This document shows, one piece after another, positions 1-9,915 of a stretch of 64,000 bases of DNA (the first letter of the stretch is position 1; every line of letters begins with the position of its first letter). The position numbers were made by a program, and so were the translations under genes. The stretch comes from Clostridium manihotivorum (GTDB lineage Bacteria > Bacillota > Clostridia > Clostridiales > Clostridiaceae): the NCBI RefSeq assembly GCF_004015185.1, contig NZ_CP025746.1, forward strand, positions 4,109,776 through 4,173,775, read 5' to 3'. Below the pieces are notes generated by a model that saw nothing but the letters and a program-made list of their open reading frames with translations, did no database searches and was not told the DNA's origin.

Positions 1-400
<400 letters not shown>

Positions 401-1351
401 TTACACCTCTTTTTGTGTAAATATATTAAATTGCTTTGCTCCTTTTATTTCAGACTCAATAATAGTTGTATATGGGTTGTAGTATATTTCTACATTTTTA
501 ATTCTGTCCCCAACTGAATTAAGCAGCTCTGAGCATTTTATTGCTATAGTATTTTTGTCCTTGCCCTTAGTAAAATCTATATATTCTGAAAGATTAGGAA
601 GGTATAAGTTCTCCTCTGTTTCTACAAATAATGCGAACTCATTCTCGCAACCAACCTTTGAATTTGTTGCAAAGGAAGTTGCTGAAACTACTGCTGTTTC
701 TTTAAACTTTATATAATCTTCTTCTGTATATCCTTCAGTTACTCCTAACTCCTTATATTCCTTATAAGTTAATGGATTTATGGTAAATGGATAAAAATAA
801 TGGGCTTCATTACTAACTATTTTTGTACCTAAAGTTGAATTTTTAGCTTCCTCAGAGTCTGGCTTTACACTGTCTTTTGACCCATCTCTAAAAGGTGATA
901 GTATTTGCTGCTCCTCTGGATTTGTTCCATCATACTTGTTAAAACCTTGTCCTATTTGGACTGCACCAGTTATAGAAATGTTGTTTCCTTCTTCTGCAAA
1001 GGTTGCTCCGAAGTTCTTAACATCTATTGCACTAAATAGATTCTTCAATACTTCTTCTGCACTTTTGCACTTCTTAAGATCTTCAACTCCAAATATATAC
1101 TCATATCTTTCTTTTAATGCTCTTGGTACTAACTGAACTTCTCCTTTTTTATCTTTAGAGAATTTCATGGATTTTATATATAGCACTTTTTCCCCATTAT
1201 TTTCCCACATCTTTTTCATTGGATATTTTAAAGCTTTATCACTACCAAAGGTATCTCCGCTAGAGGTTGTCTTTGGATATCCAGTAAAGTCAGCATTCCA
1301 ATTAGCCATAATTGATGAAATTCCTATAACACCATATACTCTCTTATTCAT
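401..1351 (-). CDS. cas7b: Cas7, type I-B Cascade backbone protein
   Basis: A 316-residue protein starting MNKRVYGVIGISSIMANWNA, typical of the Csh2/DevR-type Cas7 family of clostridial type I-B systems. Cas7 polymerises along the crRNA spacer and forms the backbone of the surveillance complex. The ATG at 1351 lies 8 bases inside the end of cas8b and has a strong AAAGGAGG site, so the two genes are translationally coupled. The length matches the family and no frameshift is seen. The family is recognised from the conserved N-terminal motif and from the gene order cas6-cas8b-cas7-cas5; the subtype label I-B is from established knowledge of that order. Confidence 0.93.
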   Translation of the reverse strand: MNKRVYGVIGISSIMANWNADFTGYPKTTSSGDTFGSDKALKYPMKKMWENNGEKVLYIKSMKFSKDKKGEVQLVPRALKERYEYIFGVEDLKKCKSAEEVLKNLFSAIDVKNFGATFAEEGNNISITGAVQIGQGFNKYDGTNPEEQQILSPFRDGSKDSVKPDSEEAKNSTLGTKIVSNEAHYFYPFTINPLTYKEYKELGVTEGYTEEDYIKFKETAVVSATSFATNSKVGCENEFALFVETEENLYLPNLSEYIDFTKGKDKNTIAIKCSELLNSVGDRIKNVEIYYNPYTTIIESEIKGAKQFNIFTQKEV

Positions 1352-3104
1352 TTATATTATCCTCCTTTTTATCACTCTCATAAATTAAGCTACTATGAAG
1401 ATATCCTGCCAAAATCATATCTTGATTTACTTTTGCCTCTGTCTCATAGGACACGATCATTCCATACAGATTATTGAATCTCTTTCCGTTTTTTTCTATA
1501 TCGTAGTTGTATTTCTTATATAACGCCATAAGCTTTTCTTTTAAAAATTTATTTTCTTTTGCATTGATAAAAGGATTAGCAAGTGAATGAGGTTTCTTCT
1601 TTCCCTTACTCTTAGATAAAAAGAAATTTACTAATTGTCCTATTGCGAAGAAATATTCGTTATCACTCTCAATGCTCTCCGTTTCTTTTGAATTAATCTT
1701 ATTCTTTAAGTTTTCTTTTAAATTTTTAATAATATCAGCCATGTTCTCTCCTCCCTCAAAGTAATTAATAAGTGACCATCTTAAATTAAATTGGTGACAG
1801 GCTTTCTTGTCCATATAACTTCCTTTTAATACAGAGTTCTTTACTAAGCTTAGGCTTACTCTTTCTAAAACTTTAGCTACCCCGCTATCGACTCCCTTAT
1901 GAAACCAATTAAATAGTCCCCCTCTTGAAATCAAAAGATTATTTTTCAATGAATTATCATTAGTTCCTATGTCCTTAGACTCCGTAAAGTAATTATTCTT
2001 CAAAAAATTAGAAAATAGTATATCATCAACTAACTCTTGCATCTTAAGCCTATTACTATATCTCTTATAACCTTCAAGCCCAAGCTTATCTAAATCTGCA
2101 TCTAATACATTTACTAAATTAAATTTCTTCGGAAGTTCAACCTTGTAAGAAGGTATCGAATCAAAATCATGTACTTCAACTTCTTTTCCCTTTTTTATTC
2201 TTAGAAAAATTCCTTGAAAGTCTTCTTCAGGTAAATCCCCATTTTTATACCCCTTAACTTCTTTACCAATATAGATATTCACCTTGCCAACTGCTGCAAA
2301 GTTCATTAGGTAATCAAAGAACTTCTTTTGAAGCAAAACCTCTTCATTATCAACCAAATAAGGAACCTTTGTTTTCCTGCTTTTGTTTTCAAGATAAGGT
2401 TTTTTAGCGTTTAGCCCCATATTATCATTAGGTAATCCATATATTACTTTTCCTATATTCACATTAAAGTCATTACTATTATAAATGTTTGGAATTAAAT
2501 ATCTTTTTCCTTCTTTAACGTAATCTTCAATAGGATATCGAAAGAATATTTTAAGATAGTCCTTTCCAGTGATATCAATTTCTAAATTGAATATATTTTC
2601 TTTAATCCAAGCACGAATTTTTTCTAGTCTTTCTATATCTACTTGTCCTATTTCATTTTCTACAGTTTCATAAAGACTTTTACCTTTGCCTTTAGAATAT
2701 TTCAAGTATGGATTTGAAAGTATAGCATAATATTCATCTATTCTTTCTTCTGTCAGCTTTCTTTCCTTAGTTGCAGGATCTATTAGCAAACTTTCTTTCT
2801 TTATAAAAAATGATAAATAGTTATTGCTATGGATTATCTTTTTACCATCAATAGGTTTATTCATATCTATCAATTTACTATTATAATCAGCCTCACAAAT
2901 ATATTGAAAAAACTCATTACTTTTATCTACTTCTCTTGTCTTTTTATCAAGTTTTATGTTTATTGTTTCTTTTATCTCATAACTGTCACCTATAGGCTCA
3001 ACCAATAAGTATGTACCATCAGATGGTATATAGCTATCTGTTATGAGCTTTTCAGTGTTCTCTTCTAGTTGATTTTTAAAGACCTCAAGGCATTCTTTTA
3101 GCAA
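1344..3104 (-). CDS. cas8b: Cas8b, large subunit of type I-B Cascade (TM1802-like)
   Basis: A 586-residue protein between cas6 and cas7, in the position and size range of the Cas8b large subunit, which recognises the PAM and recruits Cas3. The sequence (MLKECLEVFKNQLEENTEKL..., with NYLSFFIKKESL and a Lys-rich middle) resembles the TM1802 branch of Cas8b. Family sequences diverge strongly, so I rely on context as well as on sequence. The start is a TTG at 3104 placed 6 bases after a very strong AAGGAGGTGA site; no ATG fits that site. The ribosome-binding site sits on the last bases of cas6, so the genes form one operon. Intact. Confidence 0.88.
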   Translation of the reverse strand: MLKECLEVFKNQLEENTEKLITDSYIPSDGTYLLVEPIGDSYEIKETINIKLDKKTREVDKSNEFFQYICEADYNSKLIDMNKPIDGKKIIHSNNYLSFFIKKESLLIDPATKERKLTEERIDEYYAILSNPYLKYSKGKGKSLYETVENEIGQVDIERLEKIRAWIKENIFNLEIDITGKDYLKIFFRYPIEDYVKEGKRYLIPNIYNSNDFNVNIGKVIYGLPNDNMGLNAKKPYLENKSRKTKVPYLVDNEEVLLQKKFFDYLMNFAAVGKVNIYIGKEVKGYKNGDLPEEDFQGIFLRIKKGKEVEVHDFDSIPSYKVELPKKFNLVNVLDADLDKLGLEGYKRYSNRLKMQELVDDILFSNFLKNNYFTESKDIGTNDNSLKNNLLISRGGLFNWFHKGVDSGVAKVLERVSLSLVKNSVLKGSYMDKKACHQFNLRWSLINYFEGGENMADIIKNLKENLKNKINSKETESIESDNEYFFAIGQLVNFFLSKSKGKKKPHSLANPFINAKENKFLKEKLMALYKKYNYDIEKNGKRFNNLYGMIVSYETEAKVNQDMILAGYLHSSLIYESDKKEDNINE

Positions 3105-3118
3105 AACACTTCACCTCC

Positions 3119-3811
3119 TTATAGCCATCTATAATTAACGAACCCGTAACCCCTTGGATTCATTTCTGCAATTCCAGTTCCTAAACTCATATAAGCTAAG
3201 TCTTGTGCTCTTTTATCATCAGAAATATTTATCGATATTTTGTCTCCTAAAAGCTTTATTTGTTTATAGCTTGTGGATATGGGCTTTCTATTTTTAAACT
3301 CTATTGATGTATATAATTGAAAATCCTCGTCTATCTTTTCATTTGCAATACTGTTATATTTCTTAATTAGATTCTCTTTTAACCTTCTTTCAAATTCATC
3401 CAGAGTTATTTTTCCTTTCCAGTAACCACAATCGTTTTTGATTAGCATTGGAGTTATTGAGTAAATTTTCTCAATATGCTTCTTAGGCACTATCCTTACT
3501 TCTGCCGTTAGCCCTTTAAAATTTTCATCATACTCATTCTTAAGTCTTTCTAAAAAGAACTTCGCAAGATCTTCTCCTACTGTTCTTAACGTTAAGGTAT
3601 ATATCTTTCCTGAATTATAGATCTTATCTTTTTCAATAGGGTACAATGAATCAAAACAATAGTTTTTAAATTTATTTTCATTATGAAATTCTAGATATTT
3701 TTCATCTTTTGCTAACCCCATATCTATGAAAGAACTAATTTTGCTCTGTATTTCTGTAAATTGTACATCTTTCAAAAGAAATAGCTTTAATTTTACTTCA
3801 AAAACCTCCAT
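3119..3811 (-). CDS. cas6: Cas6, crRNA-processing endoribonuclease
   Basis: A 230-residue RAMP protein that ends in the Cas6 hallmark GYGFVNYRWL with the upstream Gly-rich loop MSLGTGIAEMNPRG. Cas6 cuts the CRISPR transcript inside each repeat and leaves an 8-base 5' handle, here expected to be AUUUAAAU. It is the first gene of the cas operon, preceded by AAAAAGGAGGTG and an ATG at 3811. The gene reads leftward, as does the array behind it. Two decayed CRISPR repeats lie 90-170 bases upstream, so the promoter of the cas operon lies in or next to the old end of the array. Length is normal for clostridial Cas6. Confidence 0.92.
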   Translation of the reverse strand: MEVFEVKLKLFLLKDVQFTEIQSKISSFIDMGLAKDEKYLEFHNENKFKNYCFDSLYPIEKDKIYNSGKIYTLTLRTVGEDLAKFFLERLKNEYDENFKGLTAEVRIVPKKHIEKIYSITPMLIKNDCGYWKGKITLDEFERRLKENLIKKYNSIANEKIDEDFQLYTSIEFKNRKPISTSYKQIKLLGDKISINISDDKRAQDLAYMSLGTGIAEMNPRGYGFVNYRWL

Positions 3812-3897
3812 ATTGCACCTCCTTTTTATATAATTTTAGAACCATTGTATTATTTTGTAAATATATAAATCATACAATAATCAACTATTTTTATCTA

Positions 3898-3978
3898 TTT
3901 ATTACACATCTCATGTTAAAGTTAATCAAAAATATTTTTTATTATTAAATTTAAATACATAATATGTTAATGTTTATT
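3898..3978 (-). repeat. Two decayed CRISPR repeats next to cas6
   Basis: Positions 3898-3927 keep the second half of the array repeat (ACATCTCATGTTAAAGTTAATC, two changes) while the first half is lost. Positions 3949-3978 keep the first half (ATTTAAATACAT) and ATGTTAA, with the rest changed. They are about 21 bases apart instead of the usual 35. They have the same orientation as the main array, almost 3 kb away, and look like the eroded leader-distal end of a once longer array or a small relic array. Confidence 0.7.
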
Positions 3979-4057
3979 AATTTCAGTTTTTCGCTTTACT
4001 TTTATATAATCTGCTCAATAATTGACTTCCCCTACTCTCTCAGTTAATATTAAAGTT

Positions 4058-4195
4058 TTATTTATCTATATTTTCATAGTCCTTAACTATTGATGTTTTA
4101 AGCTTTAGTTCTTTTGATTTATTTTCTACTTTTACTGTCATCTCACCTTTATTTATTATTTTTAGCTTTAGTTCTACACTATACTGTTTGTTCAT
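4058..4195 (-). CDS. Small ORF of unknown function (45 residues)
   Basis: A short frame starting ATG at 4195, with GGAGGATAATTAATC just before the start. The product is rich in alternating charged and hydrophobic residues (MNKQYSVELKLKIINKGEMT...) and would form beta strands. I do not recognise it. It abuts the left end of the decayed IS at 4221, so it may be a remnant of a longer gene cut by that insertion. The only support is the good ribosome-binding site and clean start. Confidence 0.3.
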   Translation of the reverse strand: MNKQYSVELKLKIINKGEMTVKVENKSKELKLKTSIVKDYENIDK

Positions 4196-4220
4196 GATTA
4201 ATTATCCTCCAATTGTCTAC

Positions 4221-6030
4221 AATAATCTCTCGGAATCTTTAAGCCTTGATTTATCTGGCTTAAAGATTCCTTTTTTATTGAAATCCCCCACTTTTTTGTT
4301 AAAAGCACTTGACAAAAATATCGAAAAATGCGGCGCTACGCGCCCCTTAAATATAAGGTATATTTTTCGATTGGAGGAGATTTTTAATGTTACCTGTTTA
4401 CTCTGGCGGCCATTCCGCCTATCAAAAATTTGTTGTTGAAATGCTTCGTAAATATTATCCTAATCCGGATGCTATCGCGCGTTCTACCTGGGATATCATT
4501 GATCGTTTCTGGAACCTAGACCTCTCATATACTGAAATACATCTGAAAATAAATATTCCATTTTCGGTCCGAAGCCGAGAAATCCTTCTTGTATGCATAG
4601 ATCATATCTTTTATCTATTGATTTTAAAGTTACTTCAGTAACTGATTGGGTTGCACAACTTAAGATCAACCCTCTTTATGCTATATTGAGCGGATTTGAA
4701 GTAGGCGACACTCGGTGTTGGTACTTTTTATGACTTCTTTAGCCGCTTATGGGATTCTGATAATAACAATCTTTCATCTCAGTTACAACCTTTAAAAACT
4801 TCTGTAAAAAAACCTAAAAAGAAAGGTTTAAAAGCTGATCCAGTTGAAAAGACAACAGTAGAACAACTATTAAAAGAATTACAAGGAGTATCTTTTTAAG
4901 TGATGAACAACCTTATAGTTCCCTTTTTAATTTATATAAAAATGAGTTTCTTAATCTTTCTATACAAAAGGGACTGATCAATACAGAGAACTTAGCTCTT
5001 GCAGGTGATGGCACACCAGTCGCTACCTCTGCAAGAGAACGAAAACACCGTGTATGTGATTGTATTTCCAAAGGTATTACTGACTGTACTTGCGATAGAT
5101 TCTTTTCTCAGCCTGACTGTGACATCGGCTGGGATTCATCAAGAGACTGTTTTTATCATGGATATGATCTCTACATGTTTGTTGCATCTGATTCTGATAG
5201 TGATCTTCCAGTATTCCCTTTGTTTGGGCCAGCCTCAAGGCATGACTCCCATGGATTTCTCCATGCGTTTTTTCGCATGAAAAGTTTACTTCATGACTTT
5301 AAAATAGACAAAATTATTCTCGACTCTGCTCATTATGCCATGCCATTTTATGAATACTTCAAGCAAGAAGGAATAACTCCGTTTATTGACTTGAATGAGA
5401 AACGTGGCATCAAAGTTAAATATAAAGATGATTTTATCATTGGTAAAGATGGTATTCCCGTCTGCAAAGCAGGCCGTAAGATGAATCGTGATGGTGTTGA
5501 AAAAAGAAACACCGTATCAAATTCCATTGTCCTCTAACAAGTAGAAAGTATGGATGTTCCTGCGAACACCCTTGTTCTGATTCCAAATACGGGAGAACGG
5601 TGCATCTGGCAATGAAAGATAATCCAAGATTGATAAACATCCCACCAAGGGATAGTAAAGAATGGAAATTAGAATATAATTCAAGAACTTCCGTAGAACG
5701 TTCTAATAAACGACAAAAAATAGACTTTCTATTAGAAAGCGGCAGACACCGCTCTACTAAGATGTGGTACTGCCGCCTCTATAACATCTTGATGCTACAA
5801 CATCTCAATGCCTGGGATCTGCCTTTTGAGTCAGATCTCAAAAAATTGATTTTGCAAGCCGCTTAATCAATACATAATTATTTTAAAACATAGCGGCAGC
5901 TATGTCTATTAGTTATGCGCATTTTTATTAATATTCCACATTCTCTGTAAATCTTTGGATAATATTCACTTTTTAATGTACGCTACCCCGATAGGACTAT
6001 AATAATCACTCATAATTCCGAGAGACTATT
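4221..6030 (+). mobile_element. Decayed insertion sequence with 17-base inverted ends
   Basis: The left end at 4221-4237 (AATAATCTCTCGGAATC) and the right end at 6014-6030 (reverse complement AATAGTCTCTCGGAATT) form an inverted repeat of about 17 bases with two mismatches. Between them lies a single broken transposase gene followed by an untranslated tail. I could not find a convincing target duplication. The element lies between the two decayed repeats beside cas6 and the rest of the CRISPR array. Confidence 0.75.
4387..5866 (+). pseudogene. DDE-type transposase pseudogene of the element at 4221-6030
   Basis: The start at 4387 has a good GGAGGAG site and opens MLPVYSGGHSAYQKFVVEML. The reading then moves through several frames. 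Recognisable transposase pieces include a region near 4985-5290 (TENLALAGDGTPV..., then a Cys/Asp-rich stretch CDCISKGITDCTC and HGYDLYMFVASD), a piece to 5537 (IDKIILDSAHYAMPFYEYF with a probable catalytic Asp) and a C-terminal piece at 5600-5866 (YNSRTSVERSNKRQKIDFLL, with the expected Glu). Several frameshifts and stops make it inactive. It looks like an IS4/IS1182-superfamily type enzyme; I cannot name the IS family with confidence. Confidence 0.75.
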
Positions 6031-6516
6031 ACATAATAATTTTTCAAATAAATATCTTCTCCTCAAATAGAACTTAAATTTTTATTACATTCTTTATATT
6101 TTACCCATTATATTATTTATTATTAACGAGTTTTACCATTATTAGCTAAATTATTCACTATATTATAGTTATTATTAAAAAACTTAAGTTTATCTTCTTT
6201 TAATCAACTCTATACTTTAATAATAATTTTTATAGTATCTTCTAAAATTATAAAATCATTTAATATATGGAAAGTTTGACATAAACTTTAACTATATTTT
6301 AGTTCTATACATTCTAATAAGCTGTTATAAATCCTTAATACTGCTTCGCTTAACTAATAAAACTTTTATACTTTCTATGAAAATAAAAGCTATTTTCATC
6401 ATACTTTGTAGTTCCTTTAGTCCTCATGTGTAACTCCTTGTATAGTAAAAAAATAAGAGCCTGAATTTAAATAAAAACTCAAACTCTAGACTCCTAACAA
6501 AATGGAATATGTATTT
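6031..6516. other. AT-rich gap, nothing recognised
   Basis: About 490 bases of very AT-rich sequence between the decayed IS and the Rpn-family fragment. I see no ORF with a ribosome-binding site, no CRISPR repeat and no RNA motif. Near 6448-6500 there is a short stretch that recurs beside another Rpn-family remnant (51955-52000) and looks like the downstream end of that gene family. Confidence 0.5.
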
Positions 6517-6843
6517 TTAAAAATATTCATCTAAGTCCTTAACAAACTCTAACACAAATATATCAGTAGCTATAACATCAATTGTTGTTACAGGAAGTTT
6601 CTTAATCTTTTCTTCATACTCAGAAGGTATCTTTTTAAACTTCTTAATTAATTGTTTAATAAGTAATTCAACTTTTCCAATCTCCATTCCTTCTTTTAAG
6701 CCTTCCTGTCGCCCCTCTTTCAATCCTTCATCCCTAATCATTTTTCCTATTTCTGTCACACTAAAAACCTCCTTAAATCTACTTTTTGCACTGCTATCTC
6801 CAAGCTTATCAAAGCAAACACATCCCATTCTATGATTAATCAT
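6517..6843 (-). pseudogene. C-terminal fragment of an Rpn-family (PD-(D/E)XK) nuclease
   Basis: The 108-residue frame matches, from SRFKEVFSVTEIGKMIRDEG to its end (FVKDLDEYF), the last third of the complete Rpn-family gene at 60270-61106. The nuclease core is missing. The middle contains a repeated EGLKEG stretch. The first residues (MINHRMGCVCFDKLGDSSAK) are not supported by a ribosome-binding site and in part resemble the DKFGDQ linker of the complete protein. This is a truncated copy lying directly beside the outermost CRISPR repeat, not a functional gene. Confidence 0.75.
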
Positions 6844-6876
6844 AGGTGGAGTTTATGATATAAAAAAAACTTTCTT

Positions 6877-7087
6877 ATTTGAATACATCTCATGTTAAGG
6901 TTAATCTTTCTACTGTTCCTCTTATTTCTTCCCTTAACTCTATTTAAATACATCCCATGTTAAGGTTAATCTTTTTGTAATGGGGCCAGGATACAAGTTT
7001 AAAGAATTTAAATACATCCCATGTTAAGGTTAATCATCATATAGTTTTTACATACCATTGTATTTATTTTTATTTAAATACATCCCA
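6877..7087 (-). CRISPR. Leader-distal part of the type I-B CRISPR array (3 repeats plus half a repeat)
   Basis: Repeats lie at 6877-6906, 6942-6971 and 7006-7035, and the first 16 bases of a fourth at 7072-7087. Spacers are 35, 34 and 36 bases. The outermost repeat carries two changes (ATTTGAATACATCTC...), as expected at the old end of an array. The fourth repeat is cut by the IS21 element and continues at 11795. Transcription from the leader near 15384 would have to cross both IS elements to reach these three spacers. Confidence 0.95.
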
Positions 7088-7193
7088 TGTTATTGATTTA
7101 TACTTAAAACTGACCCACATTTTTCAAGTAAACTTGACCCACCAAAGTTAATAAATTATCCTAATCTTTTAGAAGAGATTAGGAGGAACAAAG

Positions 7194-8660
7194 GTGAAAG
7201 ATGTGAAAGATTGGATAACGATAAAAAGGATGTATGAGAGAGGTGTTCCAATACGACAAATTGCTAAAGAGTTAAAAGTTTCAAGAAATACTGTCAAAAG
7301 ATTAATAAAATTAGATGAAGAACCTAAATACAAAAAGCGTAAATATTCAACTAAAATTGATTATTTTCATGAAGATATTAAAATGTGGTATTTGGAACCA
7401 GAGTATAACTTTATAGGGACTAGGATATTTAGAGAACTTAAACGATTAGGTTATAACGGTAGTATATCTCCTTTATATAGATATTTAAATAGCCTAAAAG
7501 AAGAAAAAAGGAGTCTTCCACTTAAGGCAACAAAGCGTATCGAAACGCCGTTGGGAGATCAAGCTCAATTTGATTGGGCTGAATATTTAATGTGGGTTGG
7601 AGGAGAAAAAATTAAAGTCTACTGCTATTCATTAATTCTTGCAGCGTCTAGAAAGAAAGCTATTATATTTGCAAGGTCTTGCGACGGCGAAGCCATTTAC
7701 GAATCTATACATTTATTATTTAAAAGAATTGGTGGTGTTACTAAAGAGTTATTAATAGATAATCCTAAGGCTTTGGTTGTATCAAATCATCCAGAAGAAG
7801 AAGTCAATTTTAATATTAACGCCTTGAGATTAGCTCAGCACTTAGGAATTTCATTGAATGCCTGTAATCCTTACAGACCAAGAACCAAAGGTAAGATTGA
7901 AAAGCCCTTTCAGTACATAGAAGAACAGTTTGTTAAAGGTAATAAATTTGACTCTATGACTCACCTCAATAAAGCTGCTGAAGCATTTATAGAGGATTCC
8001 AACAATCTAAAACATGGTACAACTTTACGTATCACTAATGAATATTTTACAGAAGAAATACCTTATTTAGCGCCTGTAAAAAACAAGCCTTTTATAATAA
8101 CTGATTTGAAAGAAAGAAAAGTAAGTTTAGATTCATTTATATCAGTTGACGCTGTAAAATACAGCGTGCCGATTGAGTATGTTGGGAAAAAAGTAGTTTT
8201 TAGAATAACCTTAGGCTATAAATTGGAAGTTTATAACTCAGCCTTAGATGTAATTGCAACTCACGAAATCATTACGCAAAAAGGTAAGATGGTTACCGTA
8301 GATGATCATTACGGAGCGTTAAATAATATTGCTCCAAAATCTATTCCTGAAATTGTTAGGCAATTCGAAAGTACCTTCCCTAGTGGAAGTCTATTCTATA
8401 AAAACTGCATTGCTCACCTAAATCAACCTAGTTATCACTTGCGTAAAATAATTAAGCTTAAGGAACTTTATGATAACGATTCTTTAGAGCTGCTTCTCCG
8501 CTATTGCATTAAAGAGAATATATATAACATAAATGATATAAAGAATATTTTAAAGACTAAATATTTAGATATAGTAAAGGGTATTTCTGCAAAGGACGAG
8601 CTTTTGACGCTTAGTGAAACTAGCCGTGAATTATCTTACTACGAGGAGGGTCAATTTTAG
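7194..8660 (+). CDS. istA: IstA, IS21-family transposase
   Basis: A 488-residue transposase with an N-terminal helix-turn-helix (residues about 15-38, VPIRQIAKELKVSRNTVKRL) and an RNase H-like core. The catalytic triad is visible: Asp in GDQAQFDWAEY, Asp in ELLIDNPKALV, and Glu in KGKIEKPFQYIEE. The start at 7194 is a GTG (GTGAAAGATGTGAAAG) 6-8 bases after TTAGGAGGA. It is followed after two bases by istB. IstA cuts and joins the DNA ends; IstB is its ATPase partner. The frame is intact and the gene could be functional, although the element's right end has been moved about 1.9 kb away by the nested insertion. Confidence 0.95.
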   Translation: MKDVKDWITIKRMYERGVPIRQIAKELKVSRNTVKRLIKLDEEPKYKKRKYSTKIDYFHEDIKMWYLEPEYNFIGTRIFRELKRLGYNGSISPLYRYLNSLKEEKRSLPLKATKRIETPLGDQAQFDWAEYLMWVGGEKIKVYCYSLILAASRKKAIIFARSCDGEAIYESIHLLFKRIGGVTKELLIDNPKALVVSNHPEEEVNFNINALRLAQHLGISLNACNPYRPRTKGKIEKPFQYIEEQFVKGNKFDSMTHLNKAAEAFIEDSNNLKHGTTLRITNEYFTEEIPYLAPVKNKPFIITDLKERKVSLDSFISVDAVKYSVPIEYVGKKVVFRITLGYKLEVYNSALDVIATHEIITQKGKMVTVDDHYGALNNIAPKSIPEIVRQFESTFPSGSLFYKNCIAHLNQPSYHLRKIIKLKELYDNDSLELLLRYCIKENIYNINDIKNILKTKYLDIVKGISAKDELLTLSETSRELSYYEEGQF

Positions 8661-8662
8661 GT

Positions 8663-9409
8663 ATGAAAAGTACTATTAACACATCACCAGACCATATCTC
8701 TAGGCTTTTAAAACAATTTAAATTGATTGACATCCAAACAAATTATGAAAGCGAAATAGCATACGCTATCGAAAATAATATTGGACATAGAGAATTTTTA
8801 GTGAGACTTCTAGAAATAGAGGCGGAAGGTAAAAGAGAAAGAAATGTTGAAAAAAATATAAAAGCAGCAAGGTTCGAAGGAATTAAAACTTTAGATGGAT
8901 TTGATTTTTCTTTTCCTGAGAAAATAAACGAATCAAAAATTAGAGATTTAGAAACTCTTTCCTTTATTGAAAATAAAGAGAACGTAATATTAATAGGGCC
9001 TCCTGGTGTTGGTAAAAGTCATATTGGGATAAGCCTTGGAGTATTGGCTTGTAAGAAAGGGTTTAAAGTTCTTTTTACAACTGCGCAAGAATTCATAGAT
9101 AATCTTTATAAAAGTTATATGAATGGCACTCTAGATTCTACATTCAAAGCAATTAGAAAGATAGAAGTTTTAATAATTGATGAGTTGGGGCATTTCCAAA
9201 CGGATAAAGAAAAAGAGAGCATATTTTTTCAAATCATCCGCCAACGATACGAAAAAGGCTCTCTAATCATAACTACCAATGTACCATTAGGTAATTGGGA
9301 TAAAATCTTTTCTAGTAAACTTGCTGCAACAGCAATTCTAGATAGATTAATTCATCATTGTCACTTAATAAGTATAACAGGAGATAGCTATAGAGTAAAG
9401 GGTAAATGA
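8663..9409 (+). CDS. istB: IstB, ATPase helper of IS21 transposition
   Basis: A 248-residue DnaA/DnaC-like AAA+ ATPase with Walker A GPPGVGKSHI (about residue 113) and Walker B VLIIDELGHF. It is the standard second gene of IS21 elements and assists IstA in target capture. The ATG follows the istA stop almost directly, and the ribosome-binding site (GAGGAGGG) lies within the end of istA, so the two are coupled. Intact. Confidence 0.95.
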   Translation: MKSTINTSPDHISRLLKQFKLIDIQTNYESEIAYAIENNIGHREFLVRLLEIEAEGKRERNVEKNIKAARFEGIKTLDGFDFSFPEKINESKIRDLETLSFIENKENVILIGPPGVGKSHIGISLGVLACKKGFKVLFTTAQEFIDNLYKSYMNGTLDSTFKAIRKIEVLIIDELGHFQTDKEKESIFFQIIRQRYEKGSLIITTNVPLGNWDKIFSSKLAATAILDRLIHHCHLISITGDSYRVKGK

Positions 9410-9426
9410 TAAGGAGGAACTTCCTA

Positions 9427-9873
9427 ATGAAGCGAAAACACGATCATAGAGATTTAGATTATATGAAGTTTATAGAAATATTTAATACTGAAGACCGCAA
9501 AAGCGCAAGGGATTATGTTAAAGAACATATTCCATTTAATTATGATTATTTTATAAAACTAGTTAAGAGATATACAGGTTATCAGTATAATAAAGAATCA
9601 AAAAAATTTGAATTATTAAAAGCTACTGAATCTCAATTTATTAGTATTGATGATTTATTAAATAAACCTAAGGATAATGCTACAAGTATTGTAGCATCTA
9701 TCCCTAAGGCTATATACTACAAGGATCCACTCGATGAATTGAATTTAGATCTTCTTCAAGATAGACTTATAGAGCTATCGAAATATATAAAAATCAAATC
9801 AAGTACCAAGTCTATTGAAATAAACCTTATTCGCCTACGCGAAGGCGGGTACGACATAGAATTAATAAGCTAA
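9427..9873 (+). CDS. Third gene of the IS21 element, function unknown
   Basis: A 148-residue protein from ATG 9427, chosen because AAGGAGG at 9411-9417 has ideal spacing to it. A frame-open ATG at 9406 overlaps the istB stop but has no site of its own. The product (MKRKHDHRDLDYMKFIEIFN...) is charged, has no membrane segment or signal peptide, and has no motif I recognise. IS21 elements usually carry only istA and istB, so this is a passenger or accessory gene. It lies fully inside the element, just before the terminal GTGGGTCA repeats, and it moved into the CRISPR array with the element. Possible roles (target choice, regulation, protection) are not shown by the sequence. Confidence 0.75.
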   Translation: MKRKHDHRDLDYMKFIEIFNTEDRKSARDYVKEHIPFNYDYFIKLVKRYTGYQYNKESKKFELLKATESQFISIDDLLNKPKDNATSIVASIPKAIYYKDPLDELNLDLLQDRLIELSKYIKIKSSTKSIEINLIRLREGGYDIELIS

Positions 9874-9915
9874 TAGTAGTGGGTCAATTTTGTGTGAAAA
9901 AGTGGGTCAAAAGTA

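Noticed and set aside
3979..6876. Additional CRISPR repeats between the decayed and main arrays
   Set aside because: I found no further stretch with both ATGTTAA and ATTTAAAT at proper distance.
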